DNA of 64,000 nucleotides from Bacillus yapensis (GCF_005280205.1 NZ_SUND01000004.1:62001-126000), one strand, 5' to 3'; shown: positions 52,539 to 62,562, counted from the stretch's first letter. Notes: a model not told the origin generated them from the sequence alone. Made by a program: numbers and translations.

Positions 52539-54533
52539 TTATTCTATTAGTTGGAAAATATTTCTCACTTTCTTAACGACATAGCTACTTCCACCTCTGT
52601 CTTTGACGTCTTCCACCATCATGGCAACTAAGAGATTCGGTTGTTCCAAATCAAACCCAACAAACCAACCATTTTCCGTCCCGTTTTGATCCTCTTTACT
52701 TGCTTTAATCTCTGCCGTTCCGGATTTGCCAGCCATCGTTTTACCAGAAATCATGGTTCCGTGCCCAGAACCACCTGGATCTTCGACAACCTGACGGAGA
52801 TTTTCCTTAAGCAAATTGACGATTTCATGGTCTAATAACCCTTCCTTCCAAACCTTTGGCTCCTCGTCTTTTAGCAAATACGGGTAAAGCATGTCGCCTT
52901 CATTTAAGACCGCGGAATAAATGGTTGCCAAATGAATTGGACTCATCAATACTTCTCCTTGGCCGTAGGCTGAGTCTGCTAATTGAACTTCTGTTTTAAT
53001 TCCGTCGTTGGCGAGCTGAGAAGGTTTAACTGGGAATGGCAGATTTAATTCGTCATCGAAACCAAATTCACTTGCCTCTTTCACAAATTTATCTACTCCC
53101 ATTTCAACCGCTTCCTGAGCAAAATAGATATTATCAGAATAAACAAAGGCATTTCGTAGGTTTACAGATGCTTTGTCTTTTACTCGTGTCACATAATATC
53201 CTCCCCAAGATTCATCCTTCGACCAACGTAGTCCATGGATTTCTTTTACTTCATTTGGGACTGTGACGCCGGTCTTCAATCCAATCGCTGCAGTGATCGT
53301 CTTGAACACAGAACCAGGGGCATTTCGATTAACGAAACGATTGAAGAATGGTTTTTTCGGATCGGAATTCCACTCCTCCCACTGTTCGTCTGATAATCCT
53401 CTTACAAAAGCATTTGGATCAAATGATGGAGTACTAACTAAAGCTAGTAGTGCACCAGACGTTGGATCAAGTGCCACTGATGTGCCCGCATCACCATCTA
53501 GTTGTTGAAATATGTCATTCTGTAGATTGGCATCGATGGTAAGTTCAACATTCTTCCCTTGCACAACATCTCTCTTTGCGAGTGTTTCTTTTAAACTACC
53601 ATCTTCCTTTTTGATAAAAATATGGACTCCATCTTGACCTCGCAAATCTTCTTCGTAAATACTCTCCAAACCTGAATTTCCTACCACATCTCCTGAAGAA
53701 TAGCCCTTCCCTTTTAATTCCTCTAATTGTTCTGCCGTCACTTCTCGAACATATCCAATTAAATGGGCAGCCGAAGCCCCGAAAGGATAAGTCCGAACCG
53801 TTTCTTCCTGGATCATCACCCCTGGAATTTCTAAATAAGGCTGTATATCAGTATCCCCATAGGGCAAGGTTGCAAGTGGTACAAATAATTCTGGTTTAAC
53901 CCAGGTGGCATTAAGCTTATTGTTGATTTCCTCTTCCTTCATTTTCAAAAGGATAGCTAATTTCCCAATGGATTGTTCCTCTAATTTACCAGGAACCACC
54001 CCAACCACATTAGCTGGTGCATTAATAGCAAGACCACTCCCGTTTCGATCACGTATTTCTCCTCTCGATGCCTTAAGCGTCTGTACACCAACAGTATCCC
54101 CTTCCTCTAATTGTGGAAAAATAAGAGAAGGCTCCCATTTCACAAACCATTCTTGGTTCGTTTCACTTTCCTCTTTTACAAGGGTAGCAATATGAGTGAA
54201 CTCAATCGGTCCCGCACTCGTATCCATTTGGACCGAATATGGAAATGAGAGCGTATCTACTTTTGGCTTTTTCTCTGTTTTCTTAAAAAGGCCGTTAACT
54301 CTTACATTATCGGCATCGATTCCTTGATAGATCTTTTCATATCGTGCAACAAAATCTTCCTTTGAAATCTCCCCTTTTGCTTCTTGAGAGAGGGCTTGAT
54401 ACATTTCTTCAAAGTTCATTTTCTGCCAGTTTTCAAGATAGGCATTGAAGGACTCTTCAGGGGTTAATTTTTTCGAACAACCAGCAAGAACAATCAGTAA
54501 AGCAATGATTAGATATAGCGAAAAGCGTTTCAT
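52539..54533 (-). CDS. pbpC: MecA-type class B penicillin-binding protein (PbpC-like)
   Basis: A transpeptidase of 664 residues with a lipoprotein signal (LAGC, Cys19), an N-terminal NTF2-like MecA domain (about 20-140), a dimerisation domain (about 145-330) and the transpeptidase. Catalytic motifs are Ser408-VFK, Ser466-DN and Lys603-SGT. The architecture matches PBP2a of S. aureus and B. subtilis PBP3. It crosslinks peptidoglycan outside the membrane and is expected to have lowered beta-lactam affinity. ATG 54533, 25 bases after the PBP2 gene, same operon. Confidence 0.92.
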   Translation of the reverse strand: MKRFSLYLIIALLIVLAGCSKKLTPEESFNAYLENWQKMNFEEMYQALSQEAKGEISKEDFVARYEKIYQGIDADNVRVNGLFKKTEKKPKVDTLSFPYSVQMDTSAGPIEFTHIATLVKEESETNQEWFVKWEPSLIFPQLEEGDTVGVQTLKASRGEIRDRNGSGLAINAPANVVGVVPGKLEEQSIGKLAILLKMKEEEINNKLNATWVKPELFVPLATLPYGDTDIQPYLEIPGVMIQEETVRTYPFGASAAHLIGYVREVTAEQLEELKGKGYSSGDVVGNSGLESIYEEDLRGQDGVHIFIKKEDGSLKETLAKRDVVQGKNVELTIDANLQNDIFQQLDGDAGTSVALDPTSGALLALVSTPSFDPNAFVRGLSDEQWEEWNSDPKKPFFNRFVNRNAPGSVFKTITAAIGLKTGVTVPNEVKEIHGLRWSKDESWGGYYVTRVKDKASVNLRNAFVYSDNIYFAQEAVEMGVDKFVKEASEFGFDDELNLPFPVKPSQLANDGIKTEVQLADSAYGQGEVLMSPIHLATIYSAVLNEGDMLYPYLLKDEEPKVWKEGLLDHEIVNLLKENLRQVVEDPGGSGHGTMISGKTMAGKSGTAEIKASKEDQNGTENGWFVGFDLEQPNLLVAMMVEDVKDRGGSSYVVKKVRNIFQLIE

Positions 54534-54558
54534 CCTATTCAACTCCCACACTAGTAAT

Positions 54559-56589
54559 CTACTTATTAAAAAAGGTTCTAAAGATTCTTTGACTAATCAT
54601 TTGGGCTGTACTATGCGGTGCAGCGTAACCATCGATATAGGCATGGGGAACAATTACCGCAAGGGCAATTTGTGGGTCATCAAAAGGTGCATAGCCTGCA
54701 AAGGATTGATTCCAAGTTTTGATCCCATTTTTGAAAGACTCAGCAGTCCCAGTTTTTCCAGCGGCATTATACGGTTCATTGCTAAATAACCGTCTTGCGG
54801 TTCCTTGAGAACCATGTGTGACTTGCCAAAAACCTTGTTGAACTCGCTCGATATATGACTCCTTCATATCTACGCGATTCAACACAACAGGGTCGACACG
54901 TTCCACAACATTGCCTAATGTATCGCCATTTGGATTAGGTTCCCTTACTTCTTGTACAAGCTGTGGCTTCATCCTGTACCCATCATTGGCAATGGTCGAC
55001 ATATATTGAGCGATTTGCATAGGAGTATATGTATCTAGCTGTCCGATCGCAATCTGAAAATAAGTACTTGGATTCGTTCCCTTCACTCCAATCGCCTCAT
55101 TTTCAAATCCAATTCCAGTAGGTACCCCTAAGCCAAATTGATTGAAGTAATAACGGATGGTCTCAATTTTTTCAGGATCATATTTTAAAGGACCATTTCG
55201 TACATATTTGCCATTCATAATCTCAATCGCTGTTAACCACATGTATACGTTTGAGGAACCTTCTATAGCTGTTAGATCATTAATTCGATTCATTACATGG
55301 GATGAAGAAAAGGTTCCTGAACCTTTAATATGTAGGACTTCATCCATTTCCGTTTCCCCTATTGTTCTTACTCCTGTTTGATAGCCAGTTAACAAAGTCG
55401 CGCCCTTTACAACAGAGCCTTGTTCAAATGCGTATGTGAAGGTTCCGGGTGTATAATCATAGAAATCCTTTGTTTTTCTGTCATATACCTTTCCAGACAT
55501 GGCAAGGATATTCCCTGTTTTTGGCTCCATTGCTACTACGAAGGCTGTGTCGAGTGTTTCCGTATGTGGCTTTCGAATCGCAGTCAAGAGCTCTTCTTCC
55601 ATAATTTTTTCGACTTCACCTTGAAGTTCCATATCGATTGTAAGAACAAGATCTTTCCCAGGTTCTCCTTTCGATATAACCTCTCTTTCTACGACATTCC
55701 CATTTTGATTGGTTGCGATTCTTATTTGGCTTTTATGACCTCGTAAAAGATCATCGTATTGCTTTTCGATATAGCTTTTTCCAACGCGATCATTTAAGTT
55801 ATTCCCTCTTGCCTGGTAATACTGTGCCATTTCTGCAGGGAGACCTTCATCCGTTGTTGTAACATCCCCAATCATATTCCAAAAAGTATCCCCGTAATTA
55901 CTACCCCGTTTCCAATCAGTGGTAACATCGACACCTGGTAAGTTCGCCAAGTTCTCACTAACCCTCGCAAACTCTTCATCCGTTACATTTTCGTTTTTAA
56001 TAATAGTAGGAGTTAAAGCTACTGCCACTGATAATTTGCGAAAAATGGCTGCTACATTTCGATCGAGCTCTTCTAAGTTTTTCTCGGTAATACGCTCCAA
56101 TTTCATTTGGTATAATTCTTTCTCATCCAGCTTCTTCTTTTCTTGTTCTGTGACAAGGTTTTCTCCGTTTTGATGTTGTAAGAGCCAGATGTCTTTCAAA
56201 TCACGTGCAGTCACCTTTTTTATATCTTTTTCTGTCATTGTAATCATTTGTGCAAGCTTCTTGGCCAAATCGAATAATTCGATTGGTTTTGGATGCTTTG
56301 GTGGTGTAAAAGTGATCGCTTTTTCAGGAATGTTATATACGATTAGATGGTGATTGCGATCATAAATTTTGCCGCGAGGGACTGGATTATTGATAATGGT
56401 TGTTTCTTCTCTTTCAGCTTCATTTCGATATGCTTCCCCATTGACTATCTGCACGAATCCCAAGCGCACAATCAAAGTAACGAAAAGAACAAATACGATG
56501 AAAAAAATAAGATTCATTCTTCTAGCTAGAAGTTTTTTATCACGATTCAATTCAGAGTCATCGTTCTCCGTCTTTTGTTTAAGGAACAT
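54559..56589 (-). CDS. Class B penicillin-binding protein 2 (PbpA/PbpH type)
   Basis: A 676-residue transpeptidase with an N-terminal membrane anchor (about 26-46, FFIVFVLFVTLIVRLGFVQIV), a PBP dimerisation domain with RGKIYDRN, and a C-terminal transpeptidase. Motifs are Ser392-VVK, Ser445-S-Asn447 and Lys612-TGT. The type is PbpA/PbpH, usually involved in elongation. It precedes the MecA-type PBP. Its promoter is covered by BlaI-like palindromes. Confidence 0.92.
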   Translation of the reverse strand: MFLKQKTENDDSELNRDKKLLARRMNLIFFIVFVLFVTLIVRLGFVQIVNGEAYRNEAEREETTIINNPVPRGKIYDRNHHLIVYNIPEKAITFTPPKHPKPIELFDLAKKLAQMITMTEKDIKKVTARDLKDIWLLQHQNGENLVTEQEKKKLDEKELYQMKLERITEKNLEELDRNVAAIFRKLSVAVALTPTIIKNENVTDEEFARVSENLANLPGVDVTTDWKRGSNYGDTFWNMIGDVTTTDEGLPAEMAQYYQARGNNLNDRVGKSYIEKQYDDLLRGHKSQIRIATNQNGNVVEREVISKGEPGKDLVLTIDMELQGEVEKIMEEELLTAIRKPHTETLDTAFVVAMEPKTGNILAMSGKVYDRKTKDFYDYTPGTFTYAFEQGSVVKGATLLTGYQTGVRTIGETEMDEVLHIKGSGTFSSSHVMNRINDLTAIEGSSNVYMWLTAIEIMNGKYVRNGPLKYDPEKIETIRYYFNQFGLGVPTGIGFENEAIGVKGTNPSTYFQIAIGQLDTYTPMQIAQYMSTIANDGYRMKPQLVQEVREPNPNGDTLGNVVERVDPVVLNRVDMKESYIERVQQGFWQVTHGSQGTARRLFSNEPYNAAGKTGTAESFKNGIKTWNQSFAGYAPFDDPQIALAVIVPHAYIDGYAAPHSTAQMISQRIFRTFFNK

Positions 56590-56613
56590 CGCCTTTCCTC
56601 ATTTCTTAATAAG

Positions 56614-56676
56614 ATTACATTTGTAGTCTGACTACGTTTGTAGTACAATACTACATGCGTAATCCAGTTATGTCAA
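56614..56676 (-). promoter_or_regulatory. PBP operon promoter with BlaI/MecI-type operators
   Basis: Minus strand -35 TTGACA (56671-56676) and -10 TAGTAT (56648-56653), 17-bp spacer. Three TACA/TGTA-type sites lie here: ATTACA-TT-TGTAGT (56614-56627), ACTAC-4-GTAGT (56631-56644) and ACTACATGCGTAAT (56650-56663). The palindrome GTAGTA-3-TACTAC (56640-56654) covers the -10. BlaI is the expected ligand. Confidence 0.7.
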
Positions 56677-56700
56677 TTTTTTTTGATTTGTTCAGATCGA

Positions 56701-56729
56701 TTGTGAAATTCGTATGAGAATGCTAGAAT
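56701..56729 (+). promoter_or_regulatory. blaR1-blaI promoter
   Basis: -35 TTGTGA (56701-56706) and -10 TAGAAT (56724-56729), 17-bp spacing. No BlaI-type palindrome overlaps it. Confidence 0.5.
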
Positions 56730-56767
56730 TCTCTTACATTCAAGAAGATACATAGAGGAAAGAGAGG

Positions 56768-58558
56768 TTGATTGAACGTATGCTCGTAAATCATTTAATC
56801 ATTGGTGTGATCGTGTCATCACTATCTGTGATGGTTATTTTGTTTATGAAAAAACTGTTTCAGAAACATCTAGCAGCTAAATGGCACTATAATATATGGT
56901 ATTTCTTGCTTATCGCCCTATCTCTTCCTTTTTTTCCAACACATATTTTTAAATTTGATCAACTGTTTTGGGATCATTCTCAAGGTAGCTCGTCAGGTTC
57001 CTCTTTCACACAAAGTGGAAATCAAATGACAAATAGCTACAATTGGGTACAAGACTTCTCTGTATCGGTTCATCGAACGGATCTTTCATTTATTAGTCAA
57101 GTACTTGTGGCCATTTGGATTGGAGGAATGCTTATTGCTTCCTTGATGACGATTCATGCATGGTTGTCCATTCGTAAAATCAGAAGAAGTTCTATCGATT
57201 TAAAAGATGAAAAATATCTGCTCCTATTTAAGGAATGTCAAAGACGACTAGGAATTTCAAAACAGATCAAGGTAACGACATCTCCCCTTGTTTCGTCTCC
57301 CATGACATTTGGACTTTGGCAGACTTACATTGTCTTGCCGACACGATGTGAGCAATGGTTAACCATGAAGGAAATGGAGTATATATTTTTGCATGAGCTT
57401 AATCATTACAAGAGCAGAGATATTTTGATCAATTATGTAATGGTTATCTACCAAATCATTTATTGGTTCAACCCTCTTATCTGGGTTGCCTTTAGAGAAA
57501 TGCGTTTAGACAGGGAAATCGCTTGTGACACAGCCGTGTTGAAATCATTGGATACAGACTCCTATTCCGAATATGGCAATACGATCATCAATTTTATTGA
57601 TCGCTCAATACGTAAACGAACTTTCTCGTTAGCTACCCAATTGAACGGTTCAAAGGAACAAATCAAGAAACGGATTGAACGAATAGCCGATTTTGCTCCA
57701 GAAACGAAGGAATTAAAATGGCGAAGCGTTCTTATCTTTGCGTTGGTTGGATTATTTGTGTCCCTCCAATTGCCATTTGTTTCAGCTTTTGCAGCAGAGA
57801 ATCAATATTATGATTTTACGAGCAAGGAAACAGAGTATGCGGATTTAGAAAAATACTTTGATGGTTTTGAAGGAAGCTTTGTCTTGTATGATGAAAAGAA
57901 TGACCACTACCTTATCCATAATCGAGAAAAAAGTATATTGAGAGTGTCGCCAGATTCGACTTACAAAATATACAGTGGATTATTTGCTCTGGAATCGAAT
58001 GTGATTACAAAAGACTCTTCTACTCTTTCTTGGGATGGAACACTAAATCCCTATGAATCTTGGAATACAGATCATGATTTAGGATCGGCTTTAAAGAACT
58101 CAGTAAATTGGTATTTTCAGGCATTGGATCGAAAAACGGGACTCAATACGATTGAAGCGAACTTAAATCAGATCAACTATGGAAATGTCGACGTTTCTGG
58201 TGGTCCTGATTCATTCTGGCTTGAATCTTCATTGAAAATATCGCCGGTAGAACAAGTGGAAGTGTTGCGTAGTTTTTACCGAAATCAATTCGGATTCAAG
58301 GAAGAAAATATCAAAACGGTAAAAGAAGCACTTCAATTGGAAGAAAGAAATGGAGCCGTCCTTTCAGGAAAAACAGGCACAGGAAACGTCAACGGAAAGA
58401 ATATCAATGGTTGGTTTATCGGGTATGTAGAGACAAAGGACAACACGTATTTTTTTGCGACCAATATTCATAATGAGAATGATGCTGCTGGAAGTAAAGC
58501 TGCAGAAATTACCTTATCGATCTTAAAAGATAAAGAGATATATAAAGGAGGCGAATAA
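56768..58558 (+). CDS. blaR1: BlaR1/MecR1-family beta-lactam sensor and protease
   Basis: A 596-residue transmembrane receptor. The N-terminal part has four helices and the M56 zinc protease motif His209-ELNH. The extracellular C-terminal penicillin-sensor domain (about 340-596) has Ser397-TYK, SVNW and LSGKTGTG. Beta-lactam acylation of Ser397 should activate proteolysis of BlaI. Start TTG at 56768 after AGAGGAAAG, or ATG at 56780. The cognate targets here are PBPs, not a beta-lactamase. Confidence 0.9.
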   Translation: MIERMLVNHLIIGVIVSSLSVMVILFMKKLFQKHLAAKWHYNIWYFLLIALSLPFFPTHIFKFDQLFWDHSQGSSSGSSFTQSGNQMTNSYNWVQDFSVSVHRTDLSFISQVLVAIWIGGMLIASLMTIHAWLSIRKIRRSSIDLKDEKYLLLFKECQRRLGISKQIKVTTSPLVSSPMTFGLWQTYIVLPTRCEQWLTMKEMEYIFLHELNHYKSRDILINYVMVIYQIIYWFNPLIWVAFREMRLDREIACDTAVLKSLDTDSYSEYGNTIINFIDRSIRKRTFSLATQLNGSKEQIKKRIERIADFAPETKELKWRSVLIFALVGLFVSLQLPFVSAFAAENQYYDFTSKETEYADLEKYFDGFEGSFVLYDEKNDHYLIHNREKSILRVSPDSTYKIYSGLFALESNVITKDSSTLSWDGTLNPYESWNTDHDLGSALKNSVNWYFQALDRKTGLNTIEANLNQINYGNVDVSGGPDSFWLESSLKISPVEQVEVLRSFYRNQFGFKEENIKTVKEALQLEERNGAVLSGKTGTGNVNGKNINGWFIGYVETKDNTYFFATNIHNENDAAGSKAAEITLSILKDKEIYKGGE

Positions 58559-58942
58559 ATGGTGATCAATATCCCAAGTATTTCAGAATCAGAATGGGAA
58601 GTCATGAATATCCTATGGAATCACTCTCCCCTAACAGCGAATGAAGTGATTGCATCCTTGCAGGAGAGTACCGATTGGAAACCAAAAACAATTCGCACTC
58701 TTTTGGATCGACTTGTTTATAAAAATGTGGTTGGAGTCAATAAGGATCAGAAAGTGTACACGTTTTATCCCCTTTACTCTCAGGATGAGTGTCAACGTGC
58801 TGAAACTGAATCCTTTGTGAAACGGATATATGGTGGAGCTTTGAAATCGATGCTCGTGCAATTTATCCAGGAAGAAACGCTATCTGATGAGGATATTAAA
58901 GAATTACGTAGCATTTTGGATAAAAAACCAGATGAAAAATAA
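58559..58942 (+). CDS. blaI: BlaI/MecI-family repressor
   Basis: A 127-residue winged-helix repressor starting with SISESEWEVMNILW, a recognition helix KPKTIRTLLDRLV, and a C-terminal dimerisation segment with the cleavage region LVQFIQEE, where BlaI is cut in staphylococci. It directly follows blaR1 (adjacent stop and start) with an AAAGGAGGC site. It should repress the PBP operon through the palindromes at 56614-56663. Confidence 0.92.
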   Translation: MVINIPSISESEWEVMNILWNHSPLTANEVIASLQESTDWKPKTIRTLLDRLVYKNVVGVNKDQKVYTFYPLYSQDECQRAETESFVKRIYGGALKSMLVQFIQEETLSDEDIKELRSILDKKPDEK

Positions 58943-58971
58943 CAAAAAAGGACCTCGGGTCCTTTTTTGTT
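58943..58971 (+). terminator. Terminator of blaR1-blaI
   Basis: AAAAAAGGACC-TCG-GGTCCTTTTTT, perfect stem with U-run. Confidence 0.9.
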
Positions 58972-59055
58972 TGCTATGTCATTCGTTCCATTTTTTCATG
59001 ACTTTCCTGGAAGGAGAATAAGTATAATTCGGTCCCTTTCCTCAATTTTTAGTCA

Positions 59056-59559
59056 TTATAGCGGTGGGTTCTCAACTCCAAGGTGAACCCAATCTTCTTT
59101 TGGCGGGCCATAAACTCCAAAAGGTTTGATACCAGCTTGACGAATAAGAACGGTCATTTGCCCGCGATGATGAACAATATGCTTAATGAGCCCCATAATA
59201 ATGGATGCATTCGTTTCTTGTCGACCAAAAGCATTTTGCACAACTTTTAGAGATTGGTCCGTCCATTGTTGTTCAATTGCTAGAGCTGCCTTTTCGCATA
59301 CCTCTTTCAAGGTATTAGTAATCTCTTTTGCCGTCACAGGAACCTGTTCCCCATTCTCAACAAGGTCAAGCTTCAGGCCAAACTCCGCTAGATACTCAGG
59401 AATGCTCGTTGTAATATGCCAAGCAATTCTCCCTAACGTCCGCCCTTCGGGATAGACCTCTTGCTTTAAAGACGCATCAGTTAATCCTTCAAATACTTTT
59501 TCCGTTAACATAGCTTCGCGGTTCCATTCCTTCAAAAAATCTGCAATCGATGTATACAT
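59056..59559 (-). CDS. DinB-family protein
   Basis: A 167-residue four-helix-bundle protein with the DinB metal triad: His in IAWHI (48), His in KHIVHH (about 130-134). Family members are metal-dependent thiol transferases (bacillithiol) or hydrolases, with unknown substrates in most cases. GGAGGGAACTT precedes the ATG. It is monocistronic. Confidence 0.8.
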   Translation of the reverse strand: MYTSIADFLKEWNREAMLTEKVFEGLTDASLKQEVYPEGRTLGRIAWHITTSIPEYLAEFGLKLDLVENGEQVPVTAKEITNTLKEVCEKAALAIEQQWTDQSLKVVQNAFGRQETNASIIMGLIKHIVHHRGQMTVLIRQAGIKPFGVYGPPKEDWVHLGVENPPL

Positions 59560-59775
59560 AAGTTCCCTCCATTGTTATCGTTTAAATACATTATAAAACA
59601 TTTGTTCGTATTTTACAAAGAGAATAGAACACAGCGACAACCTACGCGTAGTATCCCCTATTTAGTCTGTGATGGATAAGAACTTTATAATCGGCAAGAT
59701 TATATGGTTTGGAGCGACGAAATCCTGCAATAATGCCTTAAACGACCCTAATTACGGAAATTTTTGGTTTGTTTA

Positions 59776-59804
59776 TTGACAATGAGAAAACGATGTGATA
59801 TTTT
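59776..59804 (+). promoter_or_regulatory. Promoter of the DUF1048 operon
   Basis: -35 TTGACA (59776-59781) and -10 TATTTT (59799-59804), 17-bp spacing. Confidence 0.5.
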
Positions 59805-59810
59805 GTAGAG

Positions 59811-59906
59811 GTAATAAGTAATACAGAATATCGGTTACACAAATTAGCTGAATCACAATAGAGTGATTCAAAAATTTTATCATACTATTCTGTAACACAG
59901 ATTACT
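59811..59906. repeat. Nested inverted repeats in the DUF1048 leader
   Basis: TACAGAATA (59822-59830) and TATTCTGTA (59886-59894) are perfect inverted arms, extended outward by GAG-GTAAT / ATTACTC. Inside lies the perfect pair GAATCAC (59850-59856) / GTGATTC (59863-59869). The rest of the 59560-59952 gap holds no convincing gene. Confidence 0.6.
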
Positions 59907-59952
59907 CTCATCACATACAACTAAGAAGAAGGATGTAAAAGGTCGTAATTTG

Positions 59953-60149
59953 ATGCCGATTCTTGACAGCGCTCTTGAATTGCTTGAAATTACATCTGCA
60001 GACGGTCAGAGCATTGAAGATGTACTAGGAGATGACATCCCAGGCTTCTGTGCAGCACTTGTTGGTGACGAAGGTGCAAAGTCTTTTGAGATAAATGGCG
60101 TGACCAACTTAACAAAAACGTAGCAAGAAAGTTAGGAGGATTGAAATGA
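59953..60149 (+). pseudogene. DUF1048 protein, N-terminally short and frameshifted
   Basis: Reading from 59953 gives MPILDSALELLEITSADGQSIEDVLGDDIPGFCAALVGDEGAKSFE, typical of DUF1048. The frame then shifts at about 60089: in the +1 frame the sequence continues DKWRDQLNKNVARKLGGLK, ending at 60149, as expected for the family. One base (probably a G of GAGGAT) seems lost. The usual N-terminal half is also missing. DUF1048 function is unknown; the genes often come in pairs, and the intact partner follows. Confidence 0.65.
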
Positions 60150-60478
60150 GTTTCAAAAAGATCATGGAAGGCAAAAAGGAATGGAAAGCCCATGTTGCAC
60201 GTGTTAAAGCACTTCCGAAGGATTACCAAATTGTCTATAAAGAGATTCAAAAATATCTCTTCAAAGTCGGTCCTGTTGAGTTAAACGAAGGGAACGGACT
60301 GCTCTCGGAAATTCTCAACTTCTTTGAAGAAGGCGTAGCTGCAGGAAAAGGCGTCCTTCAAGTCACAGGAACAGATGTTGCTGCTTTCTGTGATGAGTTG
60401 ATTGCAGATTCAAAAACTTACGCTGATCTCTATCAAGAATCGGTCAAGCAAAAAGTCGATAAGGCTATGAAAAAGTAG
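60146..60478 (+). CDS. DUF1048 domain protein
   Basis: A 110-residue helical protein: KKIMEGKKEWKAHVARVKALPKDYQIVYKEIQKYLFK, FEEGVAAGKGVLQVTGTDVAAFCDELIADSKTY. It is full length for DUF1048, whose members often accompany PadR regulators; none is adjacent here. TTAGGAGGATTGAA precedes the ATG, and the ATG overlapped the stop of the original upstream copy. Confidence 0.82.
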   Translation: MSFKKIMEGKKEWKAHVARVKALPKDYQIVYKEIQKYLFKVGPVELNEGNGLLSEILNFFEEGVAAGKGVLQVTGTDVAAFCDELIADSKTYADLYQESVKQKVDKAMKK

Positions 60479-60544
60479 TACTTGACGAAGAAATTCAATG
60501 ATTTTCAATAACAGCTATTAGTCAATTATGTGTGTGAAAAGCTT

Positions 60545-60594
60545 CAAAAAAATGGCCCGCTCTCCTAGTGTCATACCACCAGAGTCGGGCCATT
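60545..60594. terminator. Bidirectional terminator
   Basis: AATGGCCCG / CGGGCCATT with an inner CTCT / GAGAG-type extension, flanked by a T7 run on the minus strand. It lies between the DUF1048 and chemotaxis receptor genes. Confidence 0.8.
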
Positions 60595-60599
60595 CTTCA

Positions 60600-62336
60600 T
60601 TAGATTTTAAACTGATTAATAATCGTTTGTAACATTTCTGCGTTATCGGCTAACATTTGTGCAGATGCTGTGATTTCTTCCATGGACGCAAGCTGCTCTT
60701 CAGTAGCTGATGTCACCGTCTGTGAACCATCTGCAGTGCCTACGGCGATCTCTTTCACCCCACGAATGGAATGCTCAACCTCTTTCATACCAGTCGATAA
60801 TTGCTTAACTAAATCGACGACTTCATCAATTTGTGTAACCACATTTTCAATTGAGCCCTCGATGTTGCTAAAAATTGTACCAGCTTCTTTTACAACACCT
60901 AAGCCCTCTTGAACTTCTGATGTAGCAGTTGTCACATTTTCCATTGTTCGTTCTGTATCCGCTTGAATGATATTAATAAGTTGAGAAATCTGTGTCGCAG
61001 ATTGTGCAGATTGCTCGGCTAATTTTCTAACCTCATCCGCAACCACGGCAAATCCTTTTCCATGCTCACCTGCGCGTGCGGCCTCGATTGCTGCATTTAG
61101 CGCTAATAAATTCGTTTGTTCGGCAATCCCAGTGATGACTCCTGTAATATTAACAATTTCGTATAAACGAACTTTTAATCCATTAAAAGCTTCCGCTAGA
61201 GAAGTAACCGATTGATTGATGGATTCCATTTTACCACTAACTTTTTCAACGGACTGGTTTCCTTGGATCGACAGCTGTGCTGTCTTTTCTGCATTTGATA
61301 ATACTTTTTCTGTATTACTAGAAATACTTATTGTTGAATCGGCTATTGCTTCGATGACTTCTGAGCTCGCATTTAAACTTTCCACCTGATGATTCGCACC
61401 TTCAGAAAGTTGCTGGATTGTTTGCGAGATATGTTCACTTGCTTTTGCGCTTTCTTCAGAGCTAGCACCTAATTGTTCCGAAGATGTCGCTAATTGATGC
61501 GAAGTTTCTCGTACGGTCATGATGATTGCTCGAACAGCAGTAATCATATTATTGAATGAAGAGGTCAATTGACCTATTTCATCTTTCGCCTGATACTTGC
61601 CTTCAGCTGTAAAATCACCCTGTTCCGCTTGTGCCATGACAGTTTGCAGCTGTTTAATCGGATTGACAATCAGTCTTGAAATCCAGTAACCGACCGTAAT
61701 GGATAAAATAATCGAGACGGAAATTACGATAATCAAATATGTAGTTGTTTGATTTGCATCCTTTTTGCCAGATTCATAGATTGCTTCTGCATTCTCCGCA
61801 TTTAACTCTTCAATCTCTTCTAAGTATTGATTAAATTCATCTCTCATTGGCTCGACTTTATCATCAAAAATCGATTGAACTTCTTCATCCTTGTTTGCCA
61901 TAGCGAGATCGGTTAATTCTGAACTAATAGCCTCAAGTTCATCCATTGATTTGATCATCAAATCATATTTTTCTTCTATATTGGCTTGTAAATGAAGCTT
62001 TTCAATTTGTTGTGTTAAATCTTTATTTTCTTTAAAAACGGATTGCATTTCATCGATTTCTTCTTGTTTTGTTTCCATATCGGGAGCAACCACTATTTCT
62101 AAAATAATAGAACCTAGCACGATCCCATTACTCTTCAATGATGAGAACAGCTGATTCGGTATTAATTGCTCTTCATAGATTTCTTCTTGACCGCTAGAAA
62201 GCTTATTGATAGCCGCAATTCCACTGTACCCAACCATACCAAGTGCCAATGTGGAAATAAATAAGATAATGATCAACTTTCTAAAAATCCCAAAGTCTTT
62301 AATGCGTTTTACTTGAATTTTTGATTTTCTTTTCAT
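60600..62336 (-). CDS. Methyl-accepting chemotaxis protein
   Basis: A 578-residue receptor: N-terminal TM1 (about 20-42), a four-helix-bundle sensor domain (about 45-190), TM2 (about 198-220), a HAMP domain, and the conserved signalling hairpin [43 protein letters not shown]. The methylation helices are present. It signals to CheA/CheW for taxis; the ligand is unknown. It is monocistronic. Confidence 0.93.
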   Translation of the reverse strand: MKRKSKIQVKRIKDFGIFRKLIIILFISTLALGMVGYSGIAAINKLSSGQEEIYEEQLIPNQLFSSLKSNGIVLGSIILEIVVAPDMETKQEEIDEMQSVFKENKDLTQQIEKLHLQANIEEKYDLMIKSMDELEAISSELTDLAMANKDEEVQSIFDDKVEPMRDEFNQYLEEIEELNAENAEAIYESGKKDANQTTTYLIIVISVSIILSITVGYWISRLIVNPIKQLQTVMAQAEQGDFTAEGKYQAKDEIGQLTSSFNNMITAVRAIIMTVRETSHQLATSSEQLGASSEESAKASEHISQTIQQLSEGANHQVESLNASSEVIEAIADSTISISSNTEKVLSNAEKTAQLSIQGNQSVEKVSGKMESINQSVTSLAEAFNGLKVRLYEIVNITGVITGIAEQTNLLALNAAIEAARAGEHGKGFAVVADEVRKLAEQSAQSATQISQLINIIQADTERTMENVTTATSEVQEGLGVVKEAGTIFSNIEGSIENVVTQIDEVVDLVKQLSTGMKEVEHSIRGVKEIAVGTADGSQTVTSATEEQLASMEEITASAQMLADNAEMLQTIINQFKI

Positions 62337-62508
62337 TTGCCCATCTCCTGATATACCCTATGATAGTAAAATATGTATAAATAATAAGACTCATTTATTA
62401 TAAATGAATCTTTGAAAATATTATAGGTATATTTTAGCGTTTTATGTGAATTTGTGGAGTTGCATATGGGAGGCAAGTCGGATAGCGATAGGATTATTTT
62501 CACCCCAT

Positions 62509-62541
62509 CAAAAAACACCTCCCGAAGTGAAGGAGGTGTAC
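62509..62541 (-). terminator. Terminator after the 117-residue gene
   Basis: ACACCTCC / GGAGGTGT stem on the minus strand followed by TTTTTTG. Confidence 0.8.
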
Positions 62542-62562
62542 ATATTATCATCTTTACCTTTC

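Noticed and set aside
59672-59779. 35-codon frame starting MDKNFIIGKIIWFG, similar to the start of a cold-shock domain
   Set aside because: It has no ribosome site, ends before the rest of the domain, and overlaps the next promoter; probably chance or a decayed trace.
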